NCBI GenBank assembly: GCA_029974635.1
Contig: JARKQY010000057.1
Coordinates: forward strand, 1-32,869
Source: Bacillota bacterium
GTDB taxonomy: Bacteria; Bacillota; UBA4882; UBA8346
Length of the DNA stretch: 32,869 bases
Reading direction: 5' to 3'
Shown: positions 15,637 to 24,679 of the stretch, in pieces
Layout of the letters: each line of letters starts with the position of its first letter
How positions within the stretch are numbered: the stretch's first letter is position 1
Made by a program: the position numbers and the translations under genes
Notes under the pieces: generated by a model
What the model was told of the DNA's origin: nothing
The model's input: the letters and a program-made list of their open reading frames with translations, nothing else
The model's database searches: none

Positions 15637-17133
15637 TTATCGTTCCTGTCCGGCAATCATCGCTTTTAACTCACTGGATAACACCACCAAATCGGTCAAC
15701 TTTTTCTCAATCCCATCGATATGTTCACTTTGTTTCGATGAAGATCCGGTTAACTCACCGGCAGTATTCACCGACTGCTCTGTAAAGGTGATGATTTGGG
15801 ATAAATTAGAAAACACCACTGTTGACTCCTTAACCAGCGCCGTAATATCCCGGATAACGCTCTCCGTGTTGGTTTTAATCTCATTTATCTTTTGCGTAAT
15901 GTTACCGAAATATTTGAAAGTAATATTGGTTTTATCAATCCCATCTTTCACAGCAAGCTCCCCTTTGGTGATTTGGGTCTGAACGGCAGTAATTTTGGCG
16001 GTGATATCACCTAAAATTTTGGTTATACCGCCTAAAGCACCGGCGGTTTGTTCGGCGAAACTCTTCATTTCCCCCGCTATTACCATGAATCCTTCTCCCA
16101 CGGAGCCGACTCGTGAAGCTTCAATGGAAGCATTCAGCGCCAACAGATTGGTCTTTTTGGTAATATCGTTGATAAATACGATGATTTCATTAATTTTCTT
16201 TGACTCAATACTTAGCAGTTCCACAATTTCACTGGTTGCATTTACGGATTCCTCCAAAATTTGAACCTGGTCTACCAACTCCGCAATAACCGACTTTCCT
16301 TCATTGGCCGTTTCATAGGCTAATGCCGCTACTGTAACTAAATCCCCCGACTGGCCGGAAGTTTTTTGAATTAGGTCGTTGATTGCCGCAAGCGCGGAAT
16401 TGGACTGGGAAGATAATTTCGCTGTTTGCTCGATGGCCGCGCCAAATTGCTCGATACTTAACGTTATCTGAGATGCTTCTTCCTTAACATTCAATGCTTC
16501 ATTCCGAATTCCGGAAATGTTGTCATCAAGAATTTTGGAAGTCTGTGCGATATTCATAAAGACTTCCTGCAGCCGGCCGTATAACTGATTCAGTTCATTG
16601 GACTGCTGCCGCGCGGCAAAAATCAATTTTCGGCCGTAATCTCCCTGCGCCACAAAGAAGAGTCCGATTGCAGCCAAGGCAATACAATATACCATAAACT
16701 GGGATTCTCCAAATTTGGGAAAAAATAATTGATGGTCGATAAAATACAATAAAACCGCGATGATAATCGAAATCAGCGCAGAAGCCGCTGCCGCCAGCCG
16801 GTCGAAAAAAATTGAACTGGCTGCCAGACAAGCGGGAATCCAGAATAAATTATCCAGAGTTCCTTGTTGGACATAAAGAATGCTGTATACCACAATAACC
16901 GAACCGCATGAGATAAAGTACCGGATGAGACTGCTGTTTTTATTCTTGAAATAAATGATGGTCGCCGGAAAAAAAATCAGGAAACCTATCCCCCAAATCG
17001 TTAAGGCGCCGCCAAATTCGAAATTATCAACCAAGATTTGCGGTAGCCCTCCAAAAAATAAAACCAACCAAAGAATGATAAGGGCCAGTTTATTGGTTTT
17101 ACGAAAATTCAATATATCTTGTCTTTGATTCAA
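15637..17133 (-). CDS. Chemoreceptor with six-helix membrane sensor, no HAMP domain
   Basis: A 498-residue methyl-accepting chemotaxis protein. Residues about 13-165 hold six hydrophobic helices (ALIILWLVLFFGGLP to YCIALAAIGLFFVAQ) without an extracellular domain. No HAMP is visible: a coiled coil (about 170-205) leads straight to the signalling domain. The hairpin tip is about residues 335-360 (EGFMVIAGEMKSFAEQT), which keeps the Glu but lacks the Arg of the usual EVRxLA. The start codon is TTG at 17133, with GAGGG nine bases upstream; it aligns with the start of the neighbouring paralogue. It lies 21 bases before the TGS GTPase and 17 after that paralogue, a local duplication. No CheA, CheW or adaptation enzyme is encoded nearby. 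Confidence 0.88.
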   Translation of the reverse strand: MNQRQDILNFRKTNKLALIILWLVLFFGGLPQILVDNFEFGGALTIWGIGFLIFFPATIIYFKNKNSSLIRYFISCGSVIVVYSILYVQQGTLDNLFWIPACLAASSIFFDRLAAAASALISIIIAVLLYFIDHQLFFPKFGESQFMVYCIALAAIGLFFVAQGDYGRKLIFAARQQSNELNQLYGRLQEVFMNIAQTSKILDDNISGIRNEALNVKEEASQITLSIEQFGAAIEQTAKLSSQSNSALAAINDLIQKTSGQSGDLVTVAALAYETANEGKSVIAELVDQVQILEESVNATSEIVELLSIESKKINEIIVFINDITKKTNLLALNASIEASRVGSVGEGFMVIAGEMKSFAEQTAGALGGITKILGDITAKITAVQTQITKGELAVKDGIDKTNITFKYFGNITQKINEIKTNTESVIRDITALVKESTVVFSNLSQIITFTEQSVNTAGELTGSSSKQSEHIDGIEKKLTDLVVLSSELKAMIAGQER

Positions 17134-17150
17134 ACAGCTTCACCCTCATT

Positions 17151-18641
17151 TTACTTCAATTCGACAAATACCAAGGTCTTTAGTTCATCTGACAATTTAA
17201 CTAAATCCGTAAGTCTTTCCTTTATCTTGTTGACTTGATCCCGTTGAGTGACGGAACAAGAAGACAATTCCTCCACCGTGGCCAGGGATTGCTCTGTGAA
17301 AGCAGTGATATCCTCCAAATTGGAAAACACCTCCGTCGATTCCTGTGCCAAAACCTGAATATTCCGGCTCACAGTGGTAGTCCCGTTTCGAATGGCGCCA
17401 ACCCGGTTAATGATATTGCTAAAATATTCGGAAGTTAACTTCGCCTTTTCCAGCCCAGTCTTTACTGCCAAGCTTCCGTTGGTGATTTGGGTCTTCACTT
17501 GATCAATCTTTTCGGTAAGATCCTGGAGACTTTGAGCGATGCCGCCTAGAGCGCCGGATGTTTGTTCCGCAAAACTCCGCATCTCATCCGCCACGGCGAT
17601 AAACCCTTCCCCGGAAGAACCGGCCCGGGTCGCCTCAATTGATACATTTAAGGCCAGAATATTGGTTTTCTGAGTAATATCATTGACGGACGAAGCAATA
17701 TCGGTAATTTTCCGGGATTCGACGCTTAACATGGAGACAATATCGCTGGCGGTATTCACTGTTTCTTCGGTAACCTTGATTTGGTTGACCAAATCCGTAA
17801 TCATGGTTTTACCGCGATTGGCCATATCAAAGGCTATCATGGAGCCGGAAATCATACTTTCAGAATTGGCAGCGGTTTTTTGAATTGAGTTTTTTATGGC
17901 GATCAATGCATTATTGGACTGGGACGCCAATTGCGCCGTTTGTTCAATGGCCGCGCCAAATTTCTGCATTCTAGCCGTAACCTGCCGGGCTTCATTCATT
18001 ACATTTACCGAATCACTTTGAATTCCGGAAATATGATTGTCCAAAATCACTGAATTATTTTCAATATTAGCCAAAAGATCTTTCAATTGATTATATAATC
18101 CGGCGGTCTCCGCCGATTGTTTCCGTTCATTATAAATTAGCCGGTTTCCGTATTGACCCTGAATAACCAGGATTAATCCCACTACAATCAAAGCGATGCA
18201 ATAAACTATAAATTCGGATTCGGTTACATCCGGGAAAAAAATGTTTTTGGCAACAAGGAACAGCGCGACCCCCGTGGCAATCGCAATCAAGGTTGAGACA
18301 ATCGCCACCAGCCGGTCAAAATAGAGGGCTCCGGCCACCAAACATACCGGTATCAGGAATAAATTATCCAGCATTCCTTTTTGGACATAAAGAACTCCAT
18401 ACACCAGTAAAATTGCCCCGCCCGAGACAAAATAACGAATCAAGCTACTCTTTCTATTAAAAAAATAAATAATGGTCCCCGGTAAAAAAATGGATATGCC
18501 AAGTCCCCAAATAATCACGGCATCACCCAGCGCATTTTTATCAAGCATAACATTGGGCAGCACCGCAAAAATTAAAACCAGCCAGGCAATTGCCAAAGCA
18601 AGTCCATTGGTCCTGCGAAAATCATGATTGGTTTTTTTCAA
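17151..18641 (-). CDS. Chemoreceptor with six-helix membrane sensor, paralogue of the next gene
   Basis: A protein of about 496 residues closely related to the receptor encoded at 15637-17133, with the same six helices (LALAIAWLVLIFAVLPNVM to YCIALIVVGLILVIQ), then a coiled coil and a signalling domain. The tip (EGFIAVADEMRSFAEQTSGA) keeps both Glu and Arg and so is closer to a normal CheA/CheW-binding tip than its partner's. I place the start at the TTG at 18641, seven bases after AGGGGG. A GTG three codons earlier (18650) overlaps that ribosome binding site and is less likely. A -10 box TATAAT on the minus strand (18706-18701) has only a weak -35. The ligand is unknown; membrane-embedded sensors often respond to membrane or energy state. 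Confidence 0.86.
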   Translation of the reverse strand: MKKTNHDFRRTNGLALAIAWLVLIFAVLPNVMLDKNALGDAVIIWGLGISIFLPGTIIYFFNRKSSLIRYFVSGGAILLVYGVLYVQKGMLDNLFLIPVCLVAGALYFDRLVAIVSTLIAIATGVALFLVAKNIFFPDVTESEFIVYCIALIVVGLILVIQGQYGNRLIYNERKQSAETAGLYNQLKDLLANIENNSVILDNHISGIQSDSVNVMNEARQVTARMQKFGAAIEQTAQLASQSNNALIAIKNSIQKTAANSESMISGSMIAFDMANRGKTMITDLVNQIKVTEETVNTASDIVSMLSVESRKITDIASSVNDITQKTNILALNVSIEATRAGSSGEGFIAVADEMRSFAEQTSGALGGIAQSLQDLTEKIDQVKTQITNGSLAVKTGLEKAKLTSEYFSNIINRVGAIRNGTTTVSRNIQVLAQESTEVFSNLEDITAFTEQSLATVEELSSCSVTQRDQVNKIKERLTDLVKLSDELKTLVFVELK

Positions 18642-19074
18642 AATTCCCACCCCCTTTCAATGATGATATATAATTTGGGAAACGCTTATTAGTTTGAATC
18701 ATTATATAATAATTAATTCGATACTTCCAGAAAAAAAATTAAGGCCTTTTTTAGCGGAATTCTACCCGATATATTGTATGAGCTTTGAAAAACTTACAGT
18801 TAAGCTATTTTCTCTTCTTTTCATCTTTTAAATTATTATTTCAATCATGGAATTTCATCTATGGATTTGATTTTCGATCAAACTATATGATTCCCAACCC
18901 AAGGGAATCTTTGGATTGTTATGTTCATCGCCCGGGATCCTCATGAAAACGCGGGAATGAAAAGCCGAATTTCTTATCAAGTCAAAGGAATAAACGGCCG
19001 AAAAAGAAGGTAGAAAATATCTTCCTGAAACTTTTTTAACTATACAAGGCTGTATTGATTCGAAATGAAATGAG
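18642..19074. other. Divergent promoter region between two chemoreceptor pairs
   Basis: About 430 A/T-rich bases separate the minus-strand receptor pair from the plus-strand pair. On the minus strand a perfect TATAAT lies at 18706-18701. On the plus strand TCAA (18977-18980), 16 bases and GCCGAAAA (18997-19004) resemble the sigma-28 promoter typical of chemotaxis genes, 70 bases before the ATG at 19075. I see no gene: a minus-strand frame across 18855-19223 has no homology or ribosome binding site. Confidence 0.35.
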
Positions 19075-21027
19075 ATGGCGAATTTGAATAACGCTAAAAA
19101 TAAAACTCCGCTTTTTAATGGATTTTTAAAGGTTTTGGCGGGCAAACTTGCCGGCATCAAAACCAAATTGATTTTGCTGTTCATTTTGTTTAGCGTAACA
19201 CCTTTCATTATTTTAGCAGGCATCTCTTATATGGCTTCCCGATCTGAAACGGCCGGCGGCTTGTCTGCCATGATCCGCGGCGGTGTAAACGGTACGAGCA
19301 ATTCACTTGAGCTTTTGATGGCCAATATTGAAAACAAGATGACGGCCATTTCCGATGATGCCGGTTTTCGCCAAGATCTACTACAGCTAACCGCCGCCTC
19401 TCTTGAAAGCGGCGGCAACCGGCAACTGCTGCAAAAGCTGGATGGGTTTTTGGAGGCGAAGATTGGAAAAGATAAATATATTGCAAGAGTTATGATTGTG
19501 CGCGGCCAAAATGATTCCATTCATTGCTCCTTTAACAACCGGGAAGAGTATCAAACTGCCATCGATTCCCAATGGTACCGGAAGGCTCTGGACTTAAACG
19601 ACAAATTTTTATGGATCGGTTCCCATCCCGAATTGAATACGCCCAATGATTATTCGTTAAGTTGCTTGCAGCGAATCCCCCATAACAGAGACAACTCGCA
19701 ACATGACATCTTGATCATCGATATTTCCAGTAGCGCATTTTCCCACATTTTATCCCGGCCGTTTATTGAAAGCGGCGGACGGGTTTATTTGATTGACCCG
19801 GCCCGGCAGGTGGCAGCCACGGCAAAAACTAATGAAAATATAACTGTGTTAACGTCCTTCCGTTGGCCGTTAATTGGCGGATTCGGGATCTTGCTTGTAA
19901 TTGCGGCCATCAGTGGCGGATTCATGTTTGCAAAACCCTTTGCCGGTCCGGTGCAACAGATTTTAGCTGCGCTGAAAAGCGCTGAAACCGGCGATCTAAC
20001 TCAAAAAGTAGCCGTTACCCGTAATGACGAGATTGGTATTATGGCCGAAGCTTATAATTTAATGATTAATAGCATCAATCAACTTATAACCACCATACGT
20101 AATACCATTGCGAAACAAAAAATAGCCGCGCAAACAATTTCGGCTACAGCAGGAGAGCTCTCCGGCGCAATCTCAAATATTATCAATACCGTTCACGAAG
20201 TAACCCAATCCGTCACCCAACAAGCAACGGAAACTTCCAATAGTAACAATTGCATGAGCGATCTGGCCGAAAAAATCGACCGGGTTATTTCCAATGTAAA
20301 CACCATTCAACTGATTGCCGAAGGTACCAAAAATATGTCGGTTGACGGCATCAAGGCCATTGAAGACCTTAGCCGGGATGTTACTAAAACAACTACAGTA
20401 ACATTATCCATCAGCGAGCATTTAAACACTTTGAATGAAGAGACCCATCAAGTCACCGAGACTATCAGTGCTATCAATGATATTGCCGACCGGAATAACC
20501 TGCTGGCCATGAACGCCATCATCGGGGCCGCCAAAGCGGGCGAAGCGGGAAAAGGATTTAGCGTTGTGGCCAATAATGTCAAAAAACTCGCTGAAAAGTC
20601 AATGAACTCCACCAGGGAAGTCAGCGATTTTATCACTGATCTGCAGCGGCGAATGGCGGCAACCGTTGCCACATCATTAAATATCGATAAGACAGTGGTA
20701 GCTCAAAATCAGGCATTTAAGGCCAGCATTCAGGTTTTTAATCAGATCAACGCCTTGGCCAATAACTTAACCAAAAAAATTGAGGAGATACTCAAACTGG
20801 TGAACAATATGGAAACCAGCAAAACCGAAACCCTCACTTCAATGGAGAATATCAACTTAAAAAGTCAACAAACCGCATCCATTATGAATGAAATATACCT
20901 TACCATTCAGGATCAGTATAATACGGTTGAAAACCTACAGAATATGTCCAAAAAACTATTACAGGTTACGGACGAACTGGAGCAAGTCATTCAGAAATTC
21001 AAAACCGGTGCGGGGTTGGTATCATAA
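19075..21027 (+). CDS. Chemoreceptor with shortened periplasmic sensor, HAMP and signalling domain
   Basis: A 650-residue methyl-accepting chemotaxis protein. Helix 1 is about 32-52 and helix 2 about 264-285. Between them is a Cache-like sensor with SQWYRKALDLNDKFLWIG and NTPNDYSLSCLQRIP. A HAMP domain follows (about 286-338; AAETGDLTQKV-like SAETGDLTQKVAVTRNDEIG), then a long coiled-coil signalling domain whose tip, about residues 485-510, reads GKGFSVVANNVKKLAEKS; the usual Glu and Arg of VAxEVRxLA are Asn and Lys. Compared with the next gene the sensor lacks about 65 residues before helix 2. No good ribosome binding site is seen before 19075, the only plausible start. The stop overlaps the start of the next receptor gene by one base. 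Confidence 0.88.
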   Translation: MANLNNAKNKTPLFNGFLKVLAGKLAGIKTKLILLFILFSVTPFIILAGISYMASRSETAGGLSAMIRGGVNGTSNSLELLMANIENKMTAISDDAGFRQDLLQLTAASLESGGNRQLLQKLDGFLEAKIGKDKYIARVMIVRGQNDSIHCSFNNREEYQTAIDSQWYRKALDLNDKFLWIGSHPELNTPNDYSLSCLQRIPHNRDNSQHDILIIDISSSAFSHILSRPFIESGGRVYLIDPARQVAATAKTNENITVLTSFRWPLIGGFGILLVIAAISGGFMFAKPFAGPVQQILAALKSAETGDLTQKVAVTRNDEIGIMAEAYNLMINSINQLITTIRNTIAKQKIAAQTISATAGELSGAISNIINTVHEVTQSVTQQATETSNSNNCMSDLAEKIDRVISNVNTIQLIAEGTKNMSVDGIKAIEDLSRDVTKTTTVTLSISEHLNTLNEETHQVTETISAINDIADRNNLLAMNAIIGAAKAGEAGKGFSVVANNVKKLAEKSMNSTREVSDFITDLQRRMAATVATSLNIDKTVVAQNQAFKASIQVFNQINALANNLTKKIEEILKLVNNMETSKTETLTSMENINLKSQQTASIMNEIYLTIQDQYNTVENLQNMSKKLLQVTDELEQVIQKFKTGAGLVS

Positions 21028-23135
21028 TGGAAACCAGGATGAAAAAAACATTTTGGATATTACCGAGGTTTCTAGCTGGAAAACTGTCCGGCTTGCGTAC
21101 TAAGTTCCTGATTACATTTGTTTTGTTGATGGTGATCCCGGTTCTGATCCTGGGGAGCATTCTCTATTTTACAAATCCAGCTATCGCCCAACACCGCTCT
21201 ATGTCAACCGGTTCTTTCATGATGGATGAAGTCAGCTTAAATATGAATCTCTTAATGGACAGTATTGAAACAGCTTCCGCTCAAATTATGCTCGACGCTG
21301 AACTGGTCAAATATTTAACCCTCATTGAGAACCCGGAAGATTCAAAAAACGGCCGGATACAAGTCACTGCAGCCATCAACAAGTTATTTGAACCCTGGTT
21401 GACCCTGAACAAACCGATTCAAAAAATTATGATTTTAGGGAGCCAAAAAAGCTCCATTAATTATTCATTTCAGAGTCCCGAGGATTTTACCAAGGCGACC
21501 GGCTCCGCCTGGTACAAAGAGGCTGTGGCTCTTAACGGCAAACCATTATGGGTTATCTCCCGTCCGGAAATGAATACACCGGAGAACTACGGGTTGATTT
21601 GTATCCGCTTAATCCCTGCGAGCCAAAATACGGCCATAAAATATCTCTTAATCGTCGCTATCGGACGCGACGCGCTAAACCGGATCTTCTCACAGCCCTT
21701 ATCCGCAGGCGGTGCAGTCTATTTAATCAGCCCTAATACTGATTTCTTCCGGGCGGAACATTCATCTGGTCTCTATTCCCCTTTAGAAAAAGGGAATAAG
21801 GACCAGATAATCTCCGAAATTATTCAGAGCGCTGAATTCCAAAAACAGACCGCCGATCAAACTCTAACCCGAATGGAAATTCCGGCCGGCAAAAATGCCA
21901 AAGCATTCTTGCAGCGTCTCGATAATCCGGGCTGGTTCCTGTGCGGGCTGCTGTTGGAAGAAGAATTCACCGGTCCGTTTTCCATAACCGGATATATCTA
22001 TTTGGGGATTGGTCTCATACTGATCGTATTTGGAATCTGGGGCAGTCTGGCCTTCTCTCGAAAACTCACAACTGCCATAAATTCGGTAATATCCGCCCTG
22101 CGAACGGTGGAGTCCGGTGATTTCACCCAAAAAATCCGTATTGCCCGCAAAGACGAGATCGGAGCTTTAGCTTTTACTTACAATATAATGATTGACAATT
22201 ACCAGCGCCTCATCTCCGCTGTGGATGAAATTATCCTGAAATTGAATGAAATCGCCAGCCAAATCATTGGAGTATCCGGCGAAGTAATCGGTTCTTTCGC
22301 AGCCATCTCCGGTATTCTGGAAGAAGTAGCCCAGTCAGCCTCGGAACAAGCAAATGACGCGTTCCGTTGTGCGTCCAACATGAATACTTTAACCGGATGC
22401 ATCCGGATAGTTAATGATTGCACCCCTTTGATTCAGCAGATTAAAGCCGATATTCTGCAACTAACCTCCAAGGGGAAAGTAGTCCTGGAAAACCTGGAAA
22501 TAAAATCGGAAGAAACCAAACAAATTACCGTGGAAATTAACCGGCTGATTTATGCGTTAAGCGAAAAAACCGAAGAAATACAGGATATCGTGGTTCAAAT
22601 TAAAGGCATCGTAAATGAAACCAGCATGATTAGCTTAAACGCCACCATTGAAGCCACTCGGATCAAACACATCAACAAAGAAGTTATTGCTTTGGCCAGC
22701 GATGTTAAAAAACATGTGGATTACTCAGTGGTAGCCACTAAAAAAATCACGGATGTTATCCAAAGCATCGAAGTAAAAACCAAACAAGCGACTGAAATGG
22801 CCTCCGTCGCCGATCATACCGTTGAATCCCAGAATATCATCATTAAAAAATGCGCGGAAATATTCAATGACATCAGCAACTCATCGGATACGCTGGTTGC
22901 CAGGTTTGAAACCGTCATCGGGTTAATGGCGGAGATCGAAACCAATAAAAACGAAATTATGGAGCTCACTGCGGCAGTCTCCAGTGAAACCGAGGAAATT
23001 GCAGCAATGACCCAGGAATTAAGCGCTTCTTCTCAAGAACAACGGAATTCCATGGATAATTTAACGATGAACGCCGACGAACTAAAAGAACAGGCCGCCA
23101 ATCTCAACGATGAGATTCGCCGGTTCAAGATATAA
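21027..23135 (+). CDS. dCache-type chemoreceptor with strongly altered signalling tip
   Basis: A 702-residue receptor, paralogous to the previous gene (FLAGKLSGLRTKF against VLAGKLAGIKTKL). Helix 1 is about 27-48, followed by a full-length periplasmic double-Cache-like sensor (WYKEAVALNGKPLWVISRPEMNT aligns with the partner), helix 2 at about 320-345 and HAMP (VESGDFTQKIRIARKDEIG). The signalling tip, about residues 540-565, reads ATRIKHINKEVIALASDVKKHVDYS: the usual GxGFxVVAxEVRxLA is hardly left. The C-terminal helix (ETEEIAAMTQELSASSQEQ) is normal. It may bind CheA/CheW poorly or signal only in mixed arrays. The ATG at 21027 overlaps the TAA of the previous gene; an ATG four codons later is possible. 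It converges on the DUF4129 gene with two bases between. Confidence 0.87.
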   Translation: METRMKKTFWILPRFLAGKLSGLRTKFLITFVLLMVIPVLILGSILYFTNPAIAQHRSMSTGSFMMDEVSLNMNLLMDSIETASAQIMLDAELVKYLTLIENPEDSKNGRIQVTAAINKLFEPWLTLNKPIQKIMILGSQKSSINYSFQSPEDFTKATGSAWYKEAVALNGKPLWVISRPEMNTPENYGLICIRLIPASQNTAIKYLLIVAIGRDALNRIFSQPLSAGGAVYLISPNTDFFRAEHSSGLYSPLEKGNKDQIISEIIQSAEFQKQTADQTLTRMEIPAGKNAKAFLQRLDNPGWFLCGLLLEEEFTGPFSITGYIYLGIGLILIVFGIWGSLAFSRKLTTAINSVISALRTVESGDFTQKIRIARKDEIGALAFTYNIMIDNYQRLISAVDEIILKLNEIASQIIGVSGEVIGSFAAISGILEEVAQSASEQANDAFRCASNMNTLTGCIRIVNDCTPLIQQIKADILQLTSKGKVVLENLEIKSEETKQITVEINRLIYALSEKTEEIQDIVVQIKGIVNETSMISLNATIEATRIKHINKEVIALASDVKKHVDYSVVATKKITDVIQSIEVKTKQATEMASVADHTVESQNIIIKKCAEIFNDISNSSDTLVARFETVIGLMAEIETNKNEIMELTAAVSSETEEIAAMTQELSASSQEQRNSMDNLTMNADELKEQAANLNDEIRRFKI

Positions 23136-23137
23136 AG

Positions 23138-24679
23138 TTACTTGCCGGATTCATTTTTATATAACTGCAGCCGCCTTTGAATCGTCCGCCGAATCCGTTC
23201 AAAAAGCCGTATTTTTTCGGCTGGCGGTTCCGCTAATCCATACCTGGCCAATTGATAATCGGCAGTGACTTCGTTGATGGAGATTTTCTCATCCGGCAGC
23301 ATCCTGGTCAACTCGGAGGCGATATCCAAAGGGGTTTGCGCGGGATGCCAATGAAAACCCTGGCCGCGGGCGATGCCGATCAACCGGTAATAACCCCGGC
23401 GGATAATGGCCTGGGACCCCCGGCCCCATAAATGGGCTTTATGGCGCTGTCCTTTTTCCAATGCAGCAACTTCATCTGCTCTAGCACCGTCCTCCTTCCG
23501 CCCAAAAAACGGCCACCGCCCCCGGCGTCTTTTCCGCCAGAGGTTTGCCCAGAATAAATAAATCTTTATCAAGGCGCCCCGCAGTCCTTTTAACCGGTTC
23601 ACTTCATTGCTGATTGTCCGGCTTAGAATATATCCAATCACAACCGCCAGCAAGGTCAAAATAATGAGTGGCACCGCAATAACGATTAACCCGGTCAAAA
23701 TCATCACAATCACTTGGACTATCTGAATAAATAAACTGGGTTCAGTATTTTCGGTAACACCGGCGGCAACTCTATTAAGGCTGGAATAGGGATTCGGGCG
23801 GTCCGGCGGCGTTTTCCAGAAATTCTTCAGGAACCAATCCGCAAAACTCACCAGCCACCACTTGTCTATAGCCCTAAAGTCCGCCGGTAAGACGAGTCCA
23901 AAAACTGTTATTCCAGCCAGTAAAGGAGTAACACCGGACAACCAGACAGTCCTGAACTGGTGATCCGGCACCAGATTATCCGTTTTCCAAAAAGCGCGTT
24001 TTAAACAAAAATAACCGAGACTGATAAGTACCCACCCCATAACCCATTGAATAATGATTAATCCTGTGGTAATTATAGGGAGCCACTTGCTGGTCTTGAG
24101 GTGCGTGAGTCCCAACGCTACACTCAAAACGGTAACCATCAAAGTTAAAAATATTGTCAAACGCCAGCTTCTCCAAGCCCGCTCCCAGGGAACCAAATCA
24201 ATCTTGAGTTCCGTACTCCACCTGGCAAAAACAGCGCTGGTTTTGACGGACTCAGGGATTAGGCTGAGCCTTGCCAGGATTCCGATGAAATTCAATATGA
24301 TCAGCCATAAGACTGTAAAAGTAACAAACCATTCCCAATGAACGGCAACGGTTTTAAAAGGGGGATAAAAAACAGGCGGTATTTCCCCGGTTACCAGCCA
24401 GATCCGCCCCCATAAACCAAACCATTGCAAAATAACAAACAGGGCCATATGAAGCAGAAACGGCAACCGCAAACGGTGGCTAATAATGCTATATTCCGCG
24501 ACAATTACGGCCAATCCAAACAGGAATAGCATCGTATATACCGGCGATGGTATCAGTAATTTGGGAACGAATATAACCGTAAAAACAAAAACGGTAACCG
24601 CTGTAAAAACACCGGCCAAAACAGCGCCGCCAACGGGAGTATTTTTTAGATCACCTGGTCCGGCTGATGAAAAATGCAT
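23138..24679 (-). CDS. Multi-helix membrane protein with C-terminal DUF4129 domain
   Basis: A 513-residue membrane protein, third gene of a MoxR-DUF58-DUF4129 operon. About seven hydrophobic helices (AVLAGVFTAVTVFVFTVIF to PLIILTLLAVVIGYIL) are followed by a cytoplasmic DUF4129 domain near residues 405-490: AIIRRGYYRLIGIARGQGF, then TPLDIASELTRMLP and VTADYQLARYG, the family pattern. Proteins of this set usually carry a transglutaminase-like domain between helices; I see none here. The ATG at 24679 has GGAGGG and is preferred to an upstream start seven codons earlier. It overlaps the DUF58 gene by 29 bases. The function is unknown, with an envelope-related role likely for this operon class. 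Confidence 0.85.
   Translation of the reverse strand: MHFSSAGPGDLKNTPVGGAVLAGVFTAVTVFVFTVIFVPKLLIPSPVYTMLFLFGLAVIVAEYSIISHRLRLPFLLHMALFVILQWFGLWGRIWLVTGEIPPVFYPPFKTVAVHWEWFVTFTVLWLIILNFIGILARLSLIPESVKTSAVFARWSTELKIDLVPWERAWRSWRLTIFLTLMVTVLSVALGLTHLKTSKWLPIITTGLIIIQWVMGWVLISLGYFCLKRAFWKTDNLVPDHQFRTVWLSGVTPLLAGITVFGLVLPADFRAIDKWWLVSFADWFLKNFWKTPPDRPNPYSSLNRVAAGVTENTEPSLFIQIVQVIVMILTGLIVIAVPLIILTLLAVVIGYILSRTISNEVNRLKGLRGALIKIYLFWANLWRKRRRGRWPFFGRKEDGARADEVAALEKGQRHKAHLWGRGSQAIIRRGYYRLIGIARGQGFHWHPAQTPLDIASELTRMLPDEKISINEVTADYQLARYGLAEPPAEKIRLFERIRRTIQRRLQLYKNESGK

Noticed and set aside
18855..19223. 122-codon minus-strand frame between the receptor pairs
   Set aside because: Its N-terminal part is antisense to the receptor gene at 19075, and the rest has no recognisable domain or ribosome binding site.
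24054..24341. Plus-strand frame inside the DUF4129 gene
   Set aside because: Antisense shadow; the minus strand has membrane helices and operon context.
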